From Leguminivora glycinivorella (lineage: Eukaryota > Arthropoda > Insecta > Lepidoptera > Tortricidae), in assembly GCF_023078275.1 (NCBI RefSeq), contig NC_062979.1, forward strand, positions 16,721,848-16,785,847: a DNA stretch of 64,000 bases, in the 5' to 3' direction. The notes beneath the pieces are model-generated. The model was not told the DNA's origin, ran no database searches, and was given only the letters and a program-made list of their open reading frames with translations. Of this stretch, positions 43,941 to 54,523 are shown piece after piece. How positions within the stretch are numbered: the stretch's first letter is position 1; every line of letters starts with the position of its first letter. A program made the position numbers and the translations under genes.

Positions 43941-44631
43941 TACTATTTATGAAACTAAATTGTTACGAGCATGAGCACGAGCGTGACTTGCAAATCCGAA
44001 TTTGGTTTTGAAAGTCCGACAGTACGGAGCACAGTAGAGCTGCCCAGAAGAGTTGAAAGTGTAGTTGTAGGAGGGCTTGGACCAAGATTTTCGGAGCTGA
44101 CGTTTGGCGTCAAGGTCTTCAAGTCGGGTTAGCTCAAAGTTATTAAGTCCCGTATTGACAGCAATTCGCCAATCCGATCTCCGAGTTGCAAGCTCCTCCC
44201 ACGACTCGCATGATATGCTGCAGGCCGACAGGTGGCGTTTTAGAACGTCTCTGTAACGAAGGTACTGCCCGCCAGCCTTGCGTTTACCTGTGGCCAACTC
44301 AGACTAAAAAACTGCTTTAGGCAGTCTCGAAGGCGCCATACGTACAAGATATCCACACCACCGCAATTGGCCTTTCATGAGCAGACACTCCTACCATGCC
44401 CGGGATGCCCGTTCGACGAAGAACCTCCGAGTTTGGAACACGGTCCTGCCACTTCACTCGTAATATTGCTCGAAGACATCTTAGGTGAAATGTGTCTAAA
44501 CGTGTAGTATGTCACCTTTGTATAGTCACCAGTCTCCGAAGCATAGAGCAGCACATGTAAAATAAATGATCTATAGACGGCAAGCTGTGCAAGTATACCT
44601 ACGGGACGATACACGATGTTGCCTACGATTG
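43941..44631 (-). pseudogene. Non-LTR retrotransposon C-terminus with C2H2 finger, frameshifted
   Basis: Minus-strand frames: YRPVGILAQLAVYRSFILHV, LLYASETGDYTKV, then in a second frame FHLRCLRAILRVKWQDRVPN and SEVLRRTGIP, and finally ATGKRKAGGQYLRYRDVLKR, LDAKRQLRKSWSKPSYNYTF and CAPYCRTFKTKFGFASHARA. The end is a C2H2-like finger (C-x3-C-x12-H-x3-H). This is the usual C-terminal region of a common invertebrate APE-type polymerase. At least two frameshifts. Its upstream side is cut exactly by the MITE at 44632. Confidence 0.8.
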
Positions 44632-44713
44632 TACTATCAGCTGCAAAAGTCCATGGAGAAATTATGAATGAATTAATTGATTAATTCGCCATGCACTCTT
44701 GCAGCTGATAGTA
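44632..44713. repeat. Palindromic MITE abutting a Tc1/mariner element
   Basis: TACTATCAGCTGCAAAAGTC at the left and ACTCTTGCAGCTGATAGTA at the right are inverted repeats, with CCATGG and GCCATGC inside. Its terminal TA at 44712-44713 is also the left target TA of the mariner-like element. Confidence 0.7.
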
Positions 44714-46409
44714 CAGTCACGAGCTTTAATTTGTGACCCATTTTCGTTAAATGTCGTTAGAACATTCATAATGCAATAAGGTCGAAACTGCAATAATGTT
44801 GAATGTCAAGCTATGACATAAAATGTCTTATCTAATCGACCCTTGAAATGATAACCTTTTTGCAAAAAGCTATTATTACCCTTAGTCTATGATCATTACG
44901 ATTTTCTAATTACGAACATATGTCGTGTCAGTGTCAGTCAAGAAAATAGTTTATTGCGACATTTTAAGAAAATATAATTTTGCAATTAATAAAATGCTTG
45001 CGGCTAATCGTGACCAAATACGACTACAAGTTATTGATTTGCACGAACAAGGAGTAGGAATCCGCGAGATATCACGACAAATAAATGTGACAAGGAACAC
45101 AGTTCGCCGTTGGGTTCGACGTCACGGGAACGAGGAAAATATTATAGACTTACGTCGAAACAACCATCGCCCGCAAGTTATAACACAAGAGCAGAGCCGC
45201 CTGATGCAAATGCAATATATTATGGATGCCTTTACGCCAACGAGGCATTTTGCAGAAGAATTTGAAGTCCACCCTTCAACAATTAGAAGGCACCTTCACG
45301 CCATGGGCGTGCATCACAGGCGGCCTGCAAAAAAAATTGCTTTGACGGATGCCCATAAAGCTGCTCGACTTATTTTCGCACGTCGATATCTAAATTTTGA
45401 TTGGACGACTACGGCTTTCATCGATGAAAAGACTTTTCAATCTTCCCAAACAGGCAGACTGCATTTGTGGAGGATCGACAGGACGCGATACACCGAAGAC
45501 CACGTCTTAGCTAACAACGCGTCTGGTCGCATTACAGTTAACATGTCTGGCTGGATTAGTTCAGCCGGCATTGGAGAACTTGTCGATTTACCACCCAGGG
45601 CCACTGCTCAAGATTATGTCGATTTATTAGACGAGAGTGTCCTTCCAACATTGCAGCTATATTATCCACAAGAGGATGATGCTCCAATAAACTTTGTTCA
45701 AGATAACGCAACCATTCATACGGCAAGAATCGTTAGAAATTGGTTCCACAATAATAGAGCAAATATAAATCCTATTCCGTGGCCTGCAAAGAGTGCCGAT
45801 TTAAATCCAGTCGAAAATTTATGGGGCTTAATGGTCCAAAAATGGTCAAATCGAAACGAAAGAACTAGAGAAGCACTTATGGATCATTGCCACATGGTTT
45901 GGGAAAGTTTTAGGGGTACTGACATATGTGAGAAATTGATTGGATCCATGCGTGACCGGCTCCAGGCTGTCATTGATAACTACGGTGGATATACGCGATT
46001 TTGAATATTTGGTTAAACATTTTACTGAAAAGATGTAAATTAATTTCGTTGTAGTCTTGAGTCATGTCTTAATAAATAATTATAAAGAATAAAAAAGTTT
46101 GTTTTGACAAAGATCTTAATACGTCAATTGATTTATATGAATATTATATCAATTGAAACTTTATTACTTATTGTTTATTTCCGTATCACAGATTTAAAAA
46201 AAAATAAACCACCGGACCAAAAAGTTTGTTGTTCGTTTGCCCTCGTTCCGGTTGACGTTTTTACACGGTTGCCCCTAGAAACGTAAAGTTGTCGATGGTA
46301 AACATTATGACATTGACATGATTGAGCTTTAAAATGTTAGCTCTAAATAGCGAAAGTTTGCTACACGATATTCAACCTTAGGTGGGTCCCAAATTAAAGC
46401 TCGTGACTG
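44714..46409 (+). mobile_element. Tc1/mariner-superfamily element (DD36E type), copy 1
   Basis: 1,696 bp between TA dinucleotides (44712-44713 and 46410-46411). Terminal inverted repeats CAGTCACGAGCTTTAATTTG and CAAATTAAAGCTCGTGACTG-like; the outer 25-28 bp match with a T/G difference. One intact transposase ORF. The identical-length copy at 46753-48448 differs at only a handful of sites, so both are recent arrivals. Confidence 0.95.
44994..46004 (+). CDS. Tc1/mariner DD36E transposase, intact
   Basis: 336 codons from ATG 44994 (an open frame extends upstream without ATG). Residues 1-110 hold two helix-turn-helix units, the first with LQVIDLHEQGVGIREISRQI and NVTRNTVRRWVRRHG, for TIR binding. 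The RNase H-fold catalytic core has Asp144 (FIDEK), Asp237 (FVQDNATIH) and Glu274 (DLNPVENLWG), giving 36 residues between the last two. That spacing differs from DD34E Tc1 and DD34D mariner and matches the DD36E group (Incomer-like). The enzyme cuts and pastes the element at TA. No stops or frameshifts; likely functional or recently so. It is in an intron, antisense to the host gene. Confidence 0.93.
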   Translation: MLAANRDQIRLQVIDLHEQGVGIREISRQINVTRNTVRRWVRRHGNEENIIDLRRNNHRPQVITQEQSRLMQMQYIMDAFTPTRHFAEEFEVHPSTIRRHLHAMGVHHRRPAKKIALTDAHKAARLIFARRYLNFDWTTTAFIDEKTFQSSQTGRLHLWRIDRTRYTEDHVLANNASGRITVNMSGWISSAGIGELVDLPPRATAQDYVDLLDESVLPTLQLYYPQEDDAPINFVQDNATIHTARIVRNWFHNNRANINPIPWPAKSADLNPVENLWGLMVQKWSNRNERTREALMDHCHMVWESFRGTDICEKLIGSMRDRLQAVIDNYGGYTRF

Positions 46410-46752
46410 TACATAGAACTAGGGAACTAAACAAATCAATTCGATTTGTTTTTAACGTTTTCGTACCAAAAAGATACACAAGAAACTCTCTCTGTTGCGA
46501 CTCTGTTCGTCCGTCCGACTGGCACGCTAAGCTTATAGGCTTAGTAAATATCTCGAGAACTTAAGTACCTACTTACGCTATTGATTTGAAACTTGGAATA
46601 ATTATGAACATTGGTAACCTCTACAAATTCAAAGTATATTTTTTAAATAGCCAGCAGTCGTTAATACCTCTAGCTAGACCACCCGGCTGTCAAGTACCTA
46701 CCTAACTTAGGTGATTAATTATCATCATCAACTTTATGATTACCTTTAAGTA
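46410..46752. other. Spacer between the two inverted Tc1/mariner copies
   Basis: About 340 bp of single-copy-looking sequence with no gene. Both flanking TA sites are intact. Confidence 0.5.
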
Positions 46753-48448
46753 CAGTCACGAGCTTTAATTTGGGACCCACCTAAGGTTGAATATCGTGTA
46801 GCAAACTTTCGCTATTTAGAGCTAACATTTTAAAGCTCAATCATGTCAATGTCATAATGTTTACCATCGACAACTTTACGTTTCTAGGGGCAACCGTGTA
46901 AAAACGTCAACCGGAACGAGGGCAAACGAACAACAAACTTTTTGGTCCGGTGGTTTATTTTTTTTAAAATCTGTGATACGGAAATAAACAATAAGTAATA
47001 AAGTTTCAATTGATATAATATTCATATAAATCAATTGACATATTAAGATCTTTGTCAAAACAAACTTTTTTATTCTTTATAATTATTTATTAAGACATGA
47101 CGCAAGACTACAACGAAATTAATTTACATCTTTTCAGTAAAATGTTTAACCAAATATTCAAAATCGCGTATATCCACCGTAGTTATCAATGACAGCCTGG
47201 AGCCGGTCACGCATGGATCCAATCAATTTCTCACATATGTCAGTACCCCTAAAACTTTCCCAGACCATGTGGCAATGATCCATAAGTGCTTCTCTAGTTC
47301 TTTCGTTTCGATTTGACCATTTTTGGACCATTAAGCCCCATAAATTTTCGACTGGATTTAAATCGGCACTCTTTGCAGGCCACGGAATAGGATTTATATT
47401 TGCTCTATTATTGTGGAACCAATTTCTAACGATTCTTGCCGTATGAATGGTTGCGTTATCTTGAACAAAGTTTATTGGAGCATCATCCTCTTGTGGATAA
47501 TATAGCTGCAATGTTGGAAGGACACTCTCGTCTAATAAATCGACATAATCTTGAGCAGTGGCCCTGGGTGGTAAATCGACAAGTTCTCCAATGCCGGCTG
47601 AACTAATCCAGCCAGACATGTTAACTGTAATGCGACCAGACGCGTTGTTAGCTAAGACGTGGTCTTCGGTGTATCGCGTCCTGTCGATTCTCCACAAATG
47701 CAGTCTGCCTGTTTGGGAAGATTGAAAAGTCTTTTCATCGATGAAAGCCGTAGTCGTCCAATCAAAATTTAGATATCGACGTGCGAAAATAAGTCGAGCA
47801 GCTTTATGGGCATCCGTCAAAGCAATTTTTTTTGCAGGCCGCCTGTGATGCACGCCCATGGCGTGAAGGTGCCTTCTAATTGTTGAAGGGTGGACTTCAA
47901 ATTCTTCTGCAAAATGCCTCGTTGGCGTAAAGGCATCCATAATATATTGCATTTGCATCAGGCGGCTCTGCTCTTGTGTTATAACTTGCGGGCGATGGTT
48001 GTTTCGACGTAAGTCTATAATATTTTCCTCGTTCCCGTGACGTCGAACCCAACGGCGAACTGTGTTCCTTGTCACATTTATTTGTCGTGATATCTCGCGG
48101 ATTCCTACTCCTTGTTCGTGCAAATCAATAACTTGTAGTCGTATTTGGTCACGATTAGCCGCAAGCATTTTATTAATTGCAAAATTATATTTTCTTAAAA
48201 TGTCACAATAAACTATTTTCTTGACTGACACTGACACGACATATGTTCGTAATTAGAAAATCGTAATGATCATAGACTAAGGGTAATAATAGCTTTTTGC
48301 AAAAAGGTTATCATTTCAAGGGTCGATTAGATAAGACATTTTATGTCATAGCTTGACATTCAACATTATTGCAGTTTCGACCTTATTGCATTATGAATGT
48401 TCTAACGACATTTAACGAAAATGGGTCACAAATTAAAGCTCGTGACTG
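46753..48448 (-). mobile_element. Tc1/mariner-superfamily element (DD36E type), copy 2
   Basis: Also 1,696 bp between TA dinucleotides (46751-46752, 48449-48450), in the opposite orientation to copy 1. The ends are CAGTCACGAGCTTTAATTTG and the corresponding complement. Differences from copy 1 that I can see: a T/C change near 47040, a G/T change near 47102 and a synonymous A/G change near 47693. Confidence 0.95.
47158..48168 (-). CDS. Tc1/mariner DD36E transposase, intact, second copy
   Basis: The predicted protein is the same as that of copy 1 over all 336 residues, including the helix-turn-helix region and the Asp144, Asp237, Glu274 triad; the only coding difference noticed is synonymous. 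Start ATG is the reverse of 48166-48168; stop TGA-type end at 47158. Two intact, identical transposases 343 bp apart in tail-to-tail orientation make local transposition or a gene-conversion pair likely. Confidence 0.93.
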   Translation of the reverse strand: MLAANRDQIRLQVIDLHEQGVGIREISRQINVTRNTVRRWVRRHGNEENIIDLRRNNHRPQVITQEQSRLMQMQYIMDAFTPTRHFAEEFEVHPSTIRRHLHAMGVHHRRPAKKIALTDAHKAARLIFARRYLNFDWTTTAFIDEKTFQSSQTGRLHLWRIDRTRYTEDHVLANNASGRITVNMSGWISSAGIGELVDLPPRATAQDYVDLLDESVLPTLQLYYPQEDDAPINFVQDNATIHTARIVRNWFHNNRANINPIPWPAKSADLNPVENLWGLMVQKWSNRNERTREALMDHCHMVWESFRGTDICEKLIGSMRDRLQAVIDNYGGYTRF

Positions 48449-48450
48449 TA

Positions 48451-49337
48451 CCAAAAAAACAAACGATCAATTAACATTTGCTAAGTGTTTTGAGTTAGAT
48501 TCACGCCTCAAAAATCATTCTGTATATACTTACATAAGTTAGAAGTTTTACTTCAAAAGTCAAGGTAAAGTATTATGATAGAAATGTGAGTGTTGTATGA
48601 ATTTATAAGTAAGTATTAAATGATTAAAGTATATCACTTATTATCTAATTTCAAAGAAAAATATAATGAGAACCGCCAACTATTTATTATCCCAGTAGGT
48701 ACATAATCTATTCAGTAAACTGTAAATCTTAATAAACTGGGTAAGTGCAATATAAATGGACTAGTACGGTTTGTGAATTGTTTCCTGGCTCGGATATCAG
48801 CGGTCTTGTGCACTTATATAATAAACTAAGAAAATAGACACACTATTGTGAACAACTAGCGCCTTTTCCATGATATTTGACATTTTACAATACGATAGCG
48901 TAAACGTTGTGATAAATAATATATAATGTTTAGTTTTGGTAGGAGAAATAAGTAACAGTTTGGTAGCGATGTTTATACACTATCCGGGTAACATGATCTT
49001 AAATTAGAAAACTAATGATAGAGGCTTAGGTTATGTGTGGTTAAATCAAAAGTTCTAACGTGTTTAAAGTAATATTAATTGTAACTTTCAAACGTCTTTC
49101 CATTTGATCTGTCATCAAGTAGGATTCAAACATCGTCCGAACTGACATTTCAATTACCGCGGGCTTTGTAGGTTATAGTTTACTGTCTATCGGCTGAAGC
49201 TAAAGGTAATGGAGCTTAAAGGAAACAAAGAACCAAGTGTACGATGAATAATGTTCGGTTCTATGCATCTACATACGACTTAAGCTTTAAATTAGTTTCT
49301 GAGTAACTCTAGATTAAATTGAACAACAATAGATAAA
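48451..49337. other. AT-rich intron sequence, no gene seen
   Basis: No exon, ORF or clear repeat recognised. Confidence 0.4.
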
Positions 49338-49713
49338 TACAGAGTGTTTTTGCTAGCGGGTCAGTACGAGCAGCTATGCGAAAATGGTCTAATGAACCCT
49401 TTCCTCGATTTCAAAATGATGAGAAATGGCATTTACAGATTTTGGAAAAAATTATTATAATGTATGGGAAAAGTTTTTCACGATTTGTGACTTTTCTAGC
49501 TGGATTTTTTTGGTCCCATACAAGCTTTTGATCCTTGATAGAAATGGGATCAATTGACGTCAAAAAAAGTTTGTGAAAAATGACCTTTTTCTCGCATCCT
49601 GTATGTTTTTTTTCCAAAATCTGTAAACGCCAATTTTCATAAGACCGTTTTCGCATAGCAACACGGGATCTGGTAGCTGCCCTCACTGACCCGCTGTCAA
49701 AATACACCCTGTA
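49338..49713. repeat. TACAGGGTGT-type MITE
   Basis: Left TACAGAGTGTTTTTGCTAGC and right ACAAAATACACCCTGTA-like ends (AAAATACACCCTGTA) are inverted, followed by AGCGGGTCAGT / ACTGACCCGCT and GCTATGCGAAAATGGTCT / AGACCGTTTTCGCATAGC. About 375 bp, non-coding. Confidence 0.75.
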
Positions 49714-49804
49714 TAATGCTTTGTGAACCTCTATTACCACAGCTATTACTCTTAAATGAAAGGTGACTATAACGTTGTTGTTATAAACTGAAATACACCA
49801 CCAT

Positions 49805-50046
49805 AATAATAATAATAATAAGCCTGACATTGTGATAATAGATCGACTGCAACGCCGGGCAGTGCTCGTTGACATCACCATCCCCCATGATGAGAATCTC
49901 GTGAAAGCCGAGAAGGACAAGTCCAGTAAGTACCTAGACTTGGCTCACGAGATAACCGCCATGTGGGATGTTGAATCAACGATCATTGTTCCGATAGTCG
50001 TTTCAGCGAACGGTCTCATAGCGAAGAGTCTCGACCAACATCTTAA
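49805..50046 (+). pseudogene. C-terminal fragment of a non-LTR retrotransposon (endonuclease-like end), copy 2
   Basis: Preceded by an AAT microsatellite. The frame reads KPDIVIIDRLQRRAVLVDIT, IPHDENLVKAEKDKSSKYLD and LAHEITAMWDVESTIIVPIV, then leaves homology at about 50046. It shows the PD...D...K-x-x-K-Y arrangement that copy 1 (10350-10616) lacks at its front; conversely copy 1 has the C-terminal end missing here. Confidence 0.65.
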
Positions 50047-50149
50047 CACGTTCGCGGACGCTCAGTCACCCCTCTGGGACACCAATATTTTGTATGGGAA
50101 TTTTTCGACTGCTATAGCATACCTGTCCTTAGACACCTTATATTAGGGT

Positions 50150-50335
50150 TATTATGTGACGAGGAATGCCATAGCATTCGGATGCTATAGCATACCTGAC
50201 AAAATACAGAGGTAAAATGTGATCTTACGTGACACCGTATGCTATAGCATACGATGCTATAGCATACCGTGACACAATACTGAGTCAAAATGTGATCTTA
50301 TATGACACCGTATGTTATAGCATACGATCCATAGA
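50150..50335. repeat. Short tandem array of ~74-bp units with TATGCTATAGCATA palindromes
   Basis: AAAATGTGATCTTA recurs at about 50213 and 50287 (74-base step), each followed by TGACACCGTATG(C/T)TATAGCATACGAT. The dyad GCTATAGC or its variant occurs at least five times between 50100 and 50335. Weaker copies (CTATAGCATACCTG) begin at about 50112. Confidence 0.7.
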
Positions 50336-51426
50336 TGGTGATACAGCAGATTCATTCTGTAGAATCATATCAAATAAAACATTTAGTGTTTCTGGCTGCG
50401 GGGATGATGCCCACAAATAAAAGTATAAAGCTTGTTCACGATACAGAGTTTTTTGGTACAAGAAGAATTGTCTAAATGTGTATCTCCTACAGACTCTTTT
50501 GGAGTACCTAACTTTCGTCAGAACTGTAGTCACCCGTTTCGTCATTGAGACTAGAATAATGTTTGTTCAAACCTGCTGTTGTATAGGTGCTAAAGGCCTT
50601 CGTTTGGTGCGATGATTTCTGTGTAGAACTTATCCACTACCTCTCACTACGCGATGATTCGCCCAGCTTTATATACTATTTTACAAGCATCTAAACCAAG
50701 TTCAAGTAGTTAAACACCAACAAAATTCACTCAAAAAGACATAATTTAACGTAAACAGTCAGTATCAACCAGAAATAGGGTTTATTCACAATTATATAAG
50801 CAAAGCAATGACTAAGTACGAAGGAAATTACTCAAATAACAGGTATAAACATGCCTCGATAGAATAGAATAGAATAGAATAGAAAAGTTTTATTCGTAAA
50901 CACACACAGACAGTAAACAATATTTATGAATGACATAGGAGAATAAAGTGCCACGAAACGGCCTCACCTCAGCATATTGCTGGCGACTTCCAGCGCTGGT
51001 CTTCCGGTGAGACCATTAAGTGAGAAAAATCACGGAAGGCAACAGACAAAACTAAAGAAACACAAGGCATAAAGAACAAAATACAAAAATAACGAAACAT
51101 ACAGCATACAAAAGTTATAAATAAAACATTGACAATAATAATAATAGATGTGGCAATCGAACCTGCAATAGTCCGGTCGGACACAGGGTGGTTTGACATT
51201 AAGCGTTCGCATGTTACTAGCGCCAACGGTCGCTACACAAACTAAATGACAAATGACAGATACAGAACGAAATTTACAATGTGTGAAGAAATAAATATTA
51301 ATTACAAAATAGCACCATACAAGATTAATAAATTGTCTATATTATCATGGACGGCACGACAAGCTTTGCTGACATGACTCCCAAGCAGAAGGAACAAACA
51401 TTACGGTAAGTAGAAAAAAGTATCGA

Positions 51427-51860
51427 CTATAGGCAACTCGTGTCATGTGCGCAGGATTCTTCGTCAAGCTGGTGATTGAGCAAATACTGTTTTAGCTTTA
51501 ATTTGAAACTGTAAATACTTTGCAGGTTCCTCAATGGGGGTGGGATCACATTCCAGCAGCGCGATGCAGAAAACCGGAAACTGCCTCGGAAAGCGGCTGT
51601 GGCATGACGCGGCGTTAACAGTTGAATCTTACACTCACGTCGTTCACGGAGTTTTATGCAAGATAGTTTATTGAAGAGATATGCAGGGGCTTTATAGTTC
51701 AGTACACCGAAAAGCAGACACGCCAAGTGTAGTTTGCGACGGTGTTGCATTTTAAGGATCGTATGGCTATTCAGATACGGGGTTACATGAGCTCTCAAAG
51801 GAATGTTGAAGCAGAAGCGAGCACATGCATTCTGAACACGTTGTATGAGTCTTTTGTTTT
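51427..51860 (-). pseudogene. ORF2 C-terminal end, out of frame with the RT
   Basis: Continues ORF2 in another frame: KRLIQRVQNACARFCFNIPL, then RAHVTPYLNSHTILKMQHRR, YSFKLKLKQYLLNHQLDEES. The switch falls at the A-rich stretch at about 51851-51862 (minus strand GAAAACAAAAGAC). A single-base indel explains it. Confidence 0.8.
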
Positions 51861-54347
51861 CGCAAGTAGCCTTGGCCCAAAAACAACATCCATGTAATTG
51901 AACTTTGATAGAATAAGTGACTCGACCAATTGAATGCGCAGATTTTCACATAAATATGGTCGAATTTTGTATAACACCTTGAGTCTGTAAAAGCAATTTC
52001 TAATAGTCTCAGCAATATGTTTCTCGTATCGTAAACCACTGTCCATGAGGAGGCCCAGATTACGCGCTTCATACACCCTGTCAACTGGTACATTCATCAG
52101 CATGACATCCTCTGAAATACTTACACTAGATAGTTGATGTTTGCTGCCAAACACAAGGTATTTAGTTTTGCTAGGGTTAAGCACCAAGCAGTTTTCTGTT
52201 GCCCATGCTGATATTCTGGCAAGATCCTGATTTAGTTTCTCTATGGTACTGTTGATATCTGAGGGCTTACAGGAAATATATACTTGTATGTCATCTGCAT
52301 AAATATGGTATTTGCAGTGCATGATGCGAGACACAATATCAGCCGAATACAATATAAATAAGAGTGGTCCAATAACAGAGCCTTGCGGGACTCCTCGATT
52401 CAACTCAGCTTTTGCCGATTGAACTAAAGACCCATCATTGAGACGTACCTTTACAATTTGAGAGCGGTTACACAGATAACTAGCAAACCACATAACTGTC
52501 TTGTGATCAAACCCATAGTATGCTAATTTAGACAAAAGCAGATTTATATTTAAACAATCAAAGGCCCTAGAGAAATCTAGGAGCACTAAGAGAGTGCACA
52601 TCCCTTTATCTTGGGCGTCTAAAATATTGTCTGTGACATCAAGCAATGCAGTCGTCGTGCTACGTCCCTTCCGGAATCCTGATTGGACATCTGGCAAAAT
52701 ATGATTAGTTTCCAGGTAGCTGGTTAACTGAGAGCAGACCACTTTTTCCATAATTTTAGATAGACAGGGCAGAATGCTTATCGGTCTGAGGTCTTTAAGA
52801 TCAGATGGGTTTGGTACTTTAGGTAAAGGGTTTACTAGAGCCAACTTCCAGATATCTGGGACAGTGGAAGTAAGAATTGAGGTATTTATTAAGTTAGTTA
52901 TAATATCAACAGTGTAAGGGAAAGTTGAAATGAGCATCTTTAAATTTATACCATCAAAACCCTCAGCATTTGATTTTATACCCTTTACTATTTTAATAAT
53001 ATGATTAGAGTTAATGGTCTCTAGGTGGAAAACAGAGTCATGGTACCTATGGAACTCAAAATAGGTCAGTTGTGAAATTGTGACCCCTGTGGTCCCTGGT
53101 AGCTCCAGAAAATACCTATTTAAAATATCAGGATTATTGAATGAAGGAGGTAAATCATTATTCTTCTTAGGTAATACAGTAGACTTCAAGTTTTTCCACA
53201 AAGCTCTAGGTTCATTTAACCTGTTATTTATATTTTGACTGAAATAAGCTACCTTTTCATAATGCAAAGCCTTGCTTACCACAGACTTGAGGTCTTTGTA
53301 ATAGGCCTTTTTACCATCACTTTGATTTTTGTGATATTCTGCCGCAGCACTGTCCCGCAATTTCATCATGAGTTTGATGGTGTCAGTGATCCAAGGATAG
53401 GATTGAGTTTTGACCAGGGATGTCTTAACAGGGGCATGCACATTAAATAAACTAAGAACCCGTTGGATAAAAGCATCCACCATATCATTCAGATTGTCAA
53501 GGCTCAATATCACGTCCCACCCCATGCACCGCAAGTCCGCATCAAAGTCTTTGTCGCAAATACTATTGAAGGACCTATAGGTAATATAGTAGGGCTTTGA
53601 CATCTCTCGCTTAACATTAAAGTCGCACACAACAAGACAGTGACCATACAAGGAACCAACATGGGCAACAGTAGTGTTATTGGCCTGCATGTCCGAGCAG
53701 ACAACATCTATCAGTGTTTGGCTAGTGTCAGTAAAATGCGTAGGCTGAGAAACCAACTGTGATAATCCTGTACTGGTTAAAAAGTTATTAAACTGAGCGG
53801 TTTTTGTATCTGTACTGTTCAACATATTTACATTGAAGTCACCAAGTATAATCAGATTATCATAGGTGCGAAGTGAACTAATCGAGTCAGTTATGGCATC
53901 AAAAAATAATTGTAGACTCATCCAAGGTGGTCTATATGCTGTACCAACCACTAGCTTCTTACCATTTAGAGTGAATGTAATCCACATCTGTTCAACCAAC
54001 CTATGCAGTGGGTCAACAGGATGCGGCCAGGTCCGAGCATTGAGATTTCGCTTAACATAAAAACCTACGCCTCCACCGCGCGACCGGTCACCCTGCGGTC
54101 TGGGAATATGCCGAAAACTGTATCCTGGAAGTGCCGGAGCCCGCCCCTCCTCGCCCGCCCTTAACCACGATTCATTTATTGCAAGCACGTCAACATCCTG
54201 CCTATCTGCAGCCGCTATAAAGTCATCATGATTTGTGCCGAGAGAACCTGCATTGTACAAACCTATTCTTAGTTTTTTCTTTTTACCCATACTTTTGATA
54301 AGAATCTTCCTGACAGATGACAGTAGTTTGACATTGACAGATAACAT
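51795..54347 (-). pseudogene. Retrotransposon ORF2: endonuclease and reverse transcriptase (one frameshift near its end)
   Basis: 850 codons from ATG (reverse of 54345-54347). Endonuclease motifs: LRIGLYNAGSL, VLAINESWLRAG, RGGGVGFYVK, NLIILGDFNVNMLNS and GHCLVVCDF; the usual Ser-Asp before the final His is changed to Tyr-Gly. Reverse transcriptase: LRPISILPCLSKIMEKVV, QSGFRKGRSTTTALL, LLDFSRAFD (Asp, motif A), GVPQGSVIGPLLF, YHIYADDIQVY (Asp pair, motif C) and NPSKTKYLVFG. The reading frame then shifts at about 51855 and stops at 51795. The protein would nick the target and copy its own RNA. Otherwise complete. Confidence 0.9.
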
Positions 54348-54523
54348 TCCAGCCTAACGTAGACAACAAAAACCACAGATTACAAAAATAGGTATGACAA
54401 TTACAGTGAGCATTAAGTGAAAACATATTTACCAACATAAGAAAAAATAACCGAATCAAAAAAACATTGCCTTGCCACAGTACAACACTAGATTTAATGA
54501 AATTACATTCAACCGCCCAGTCT

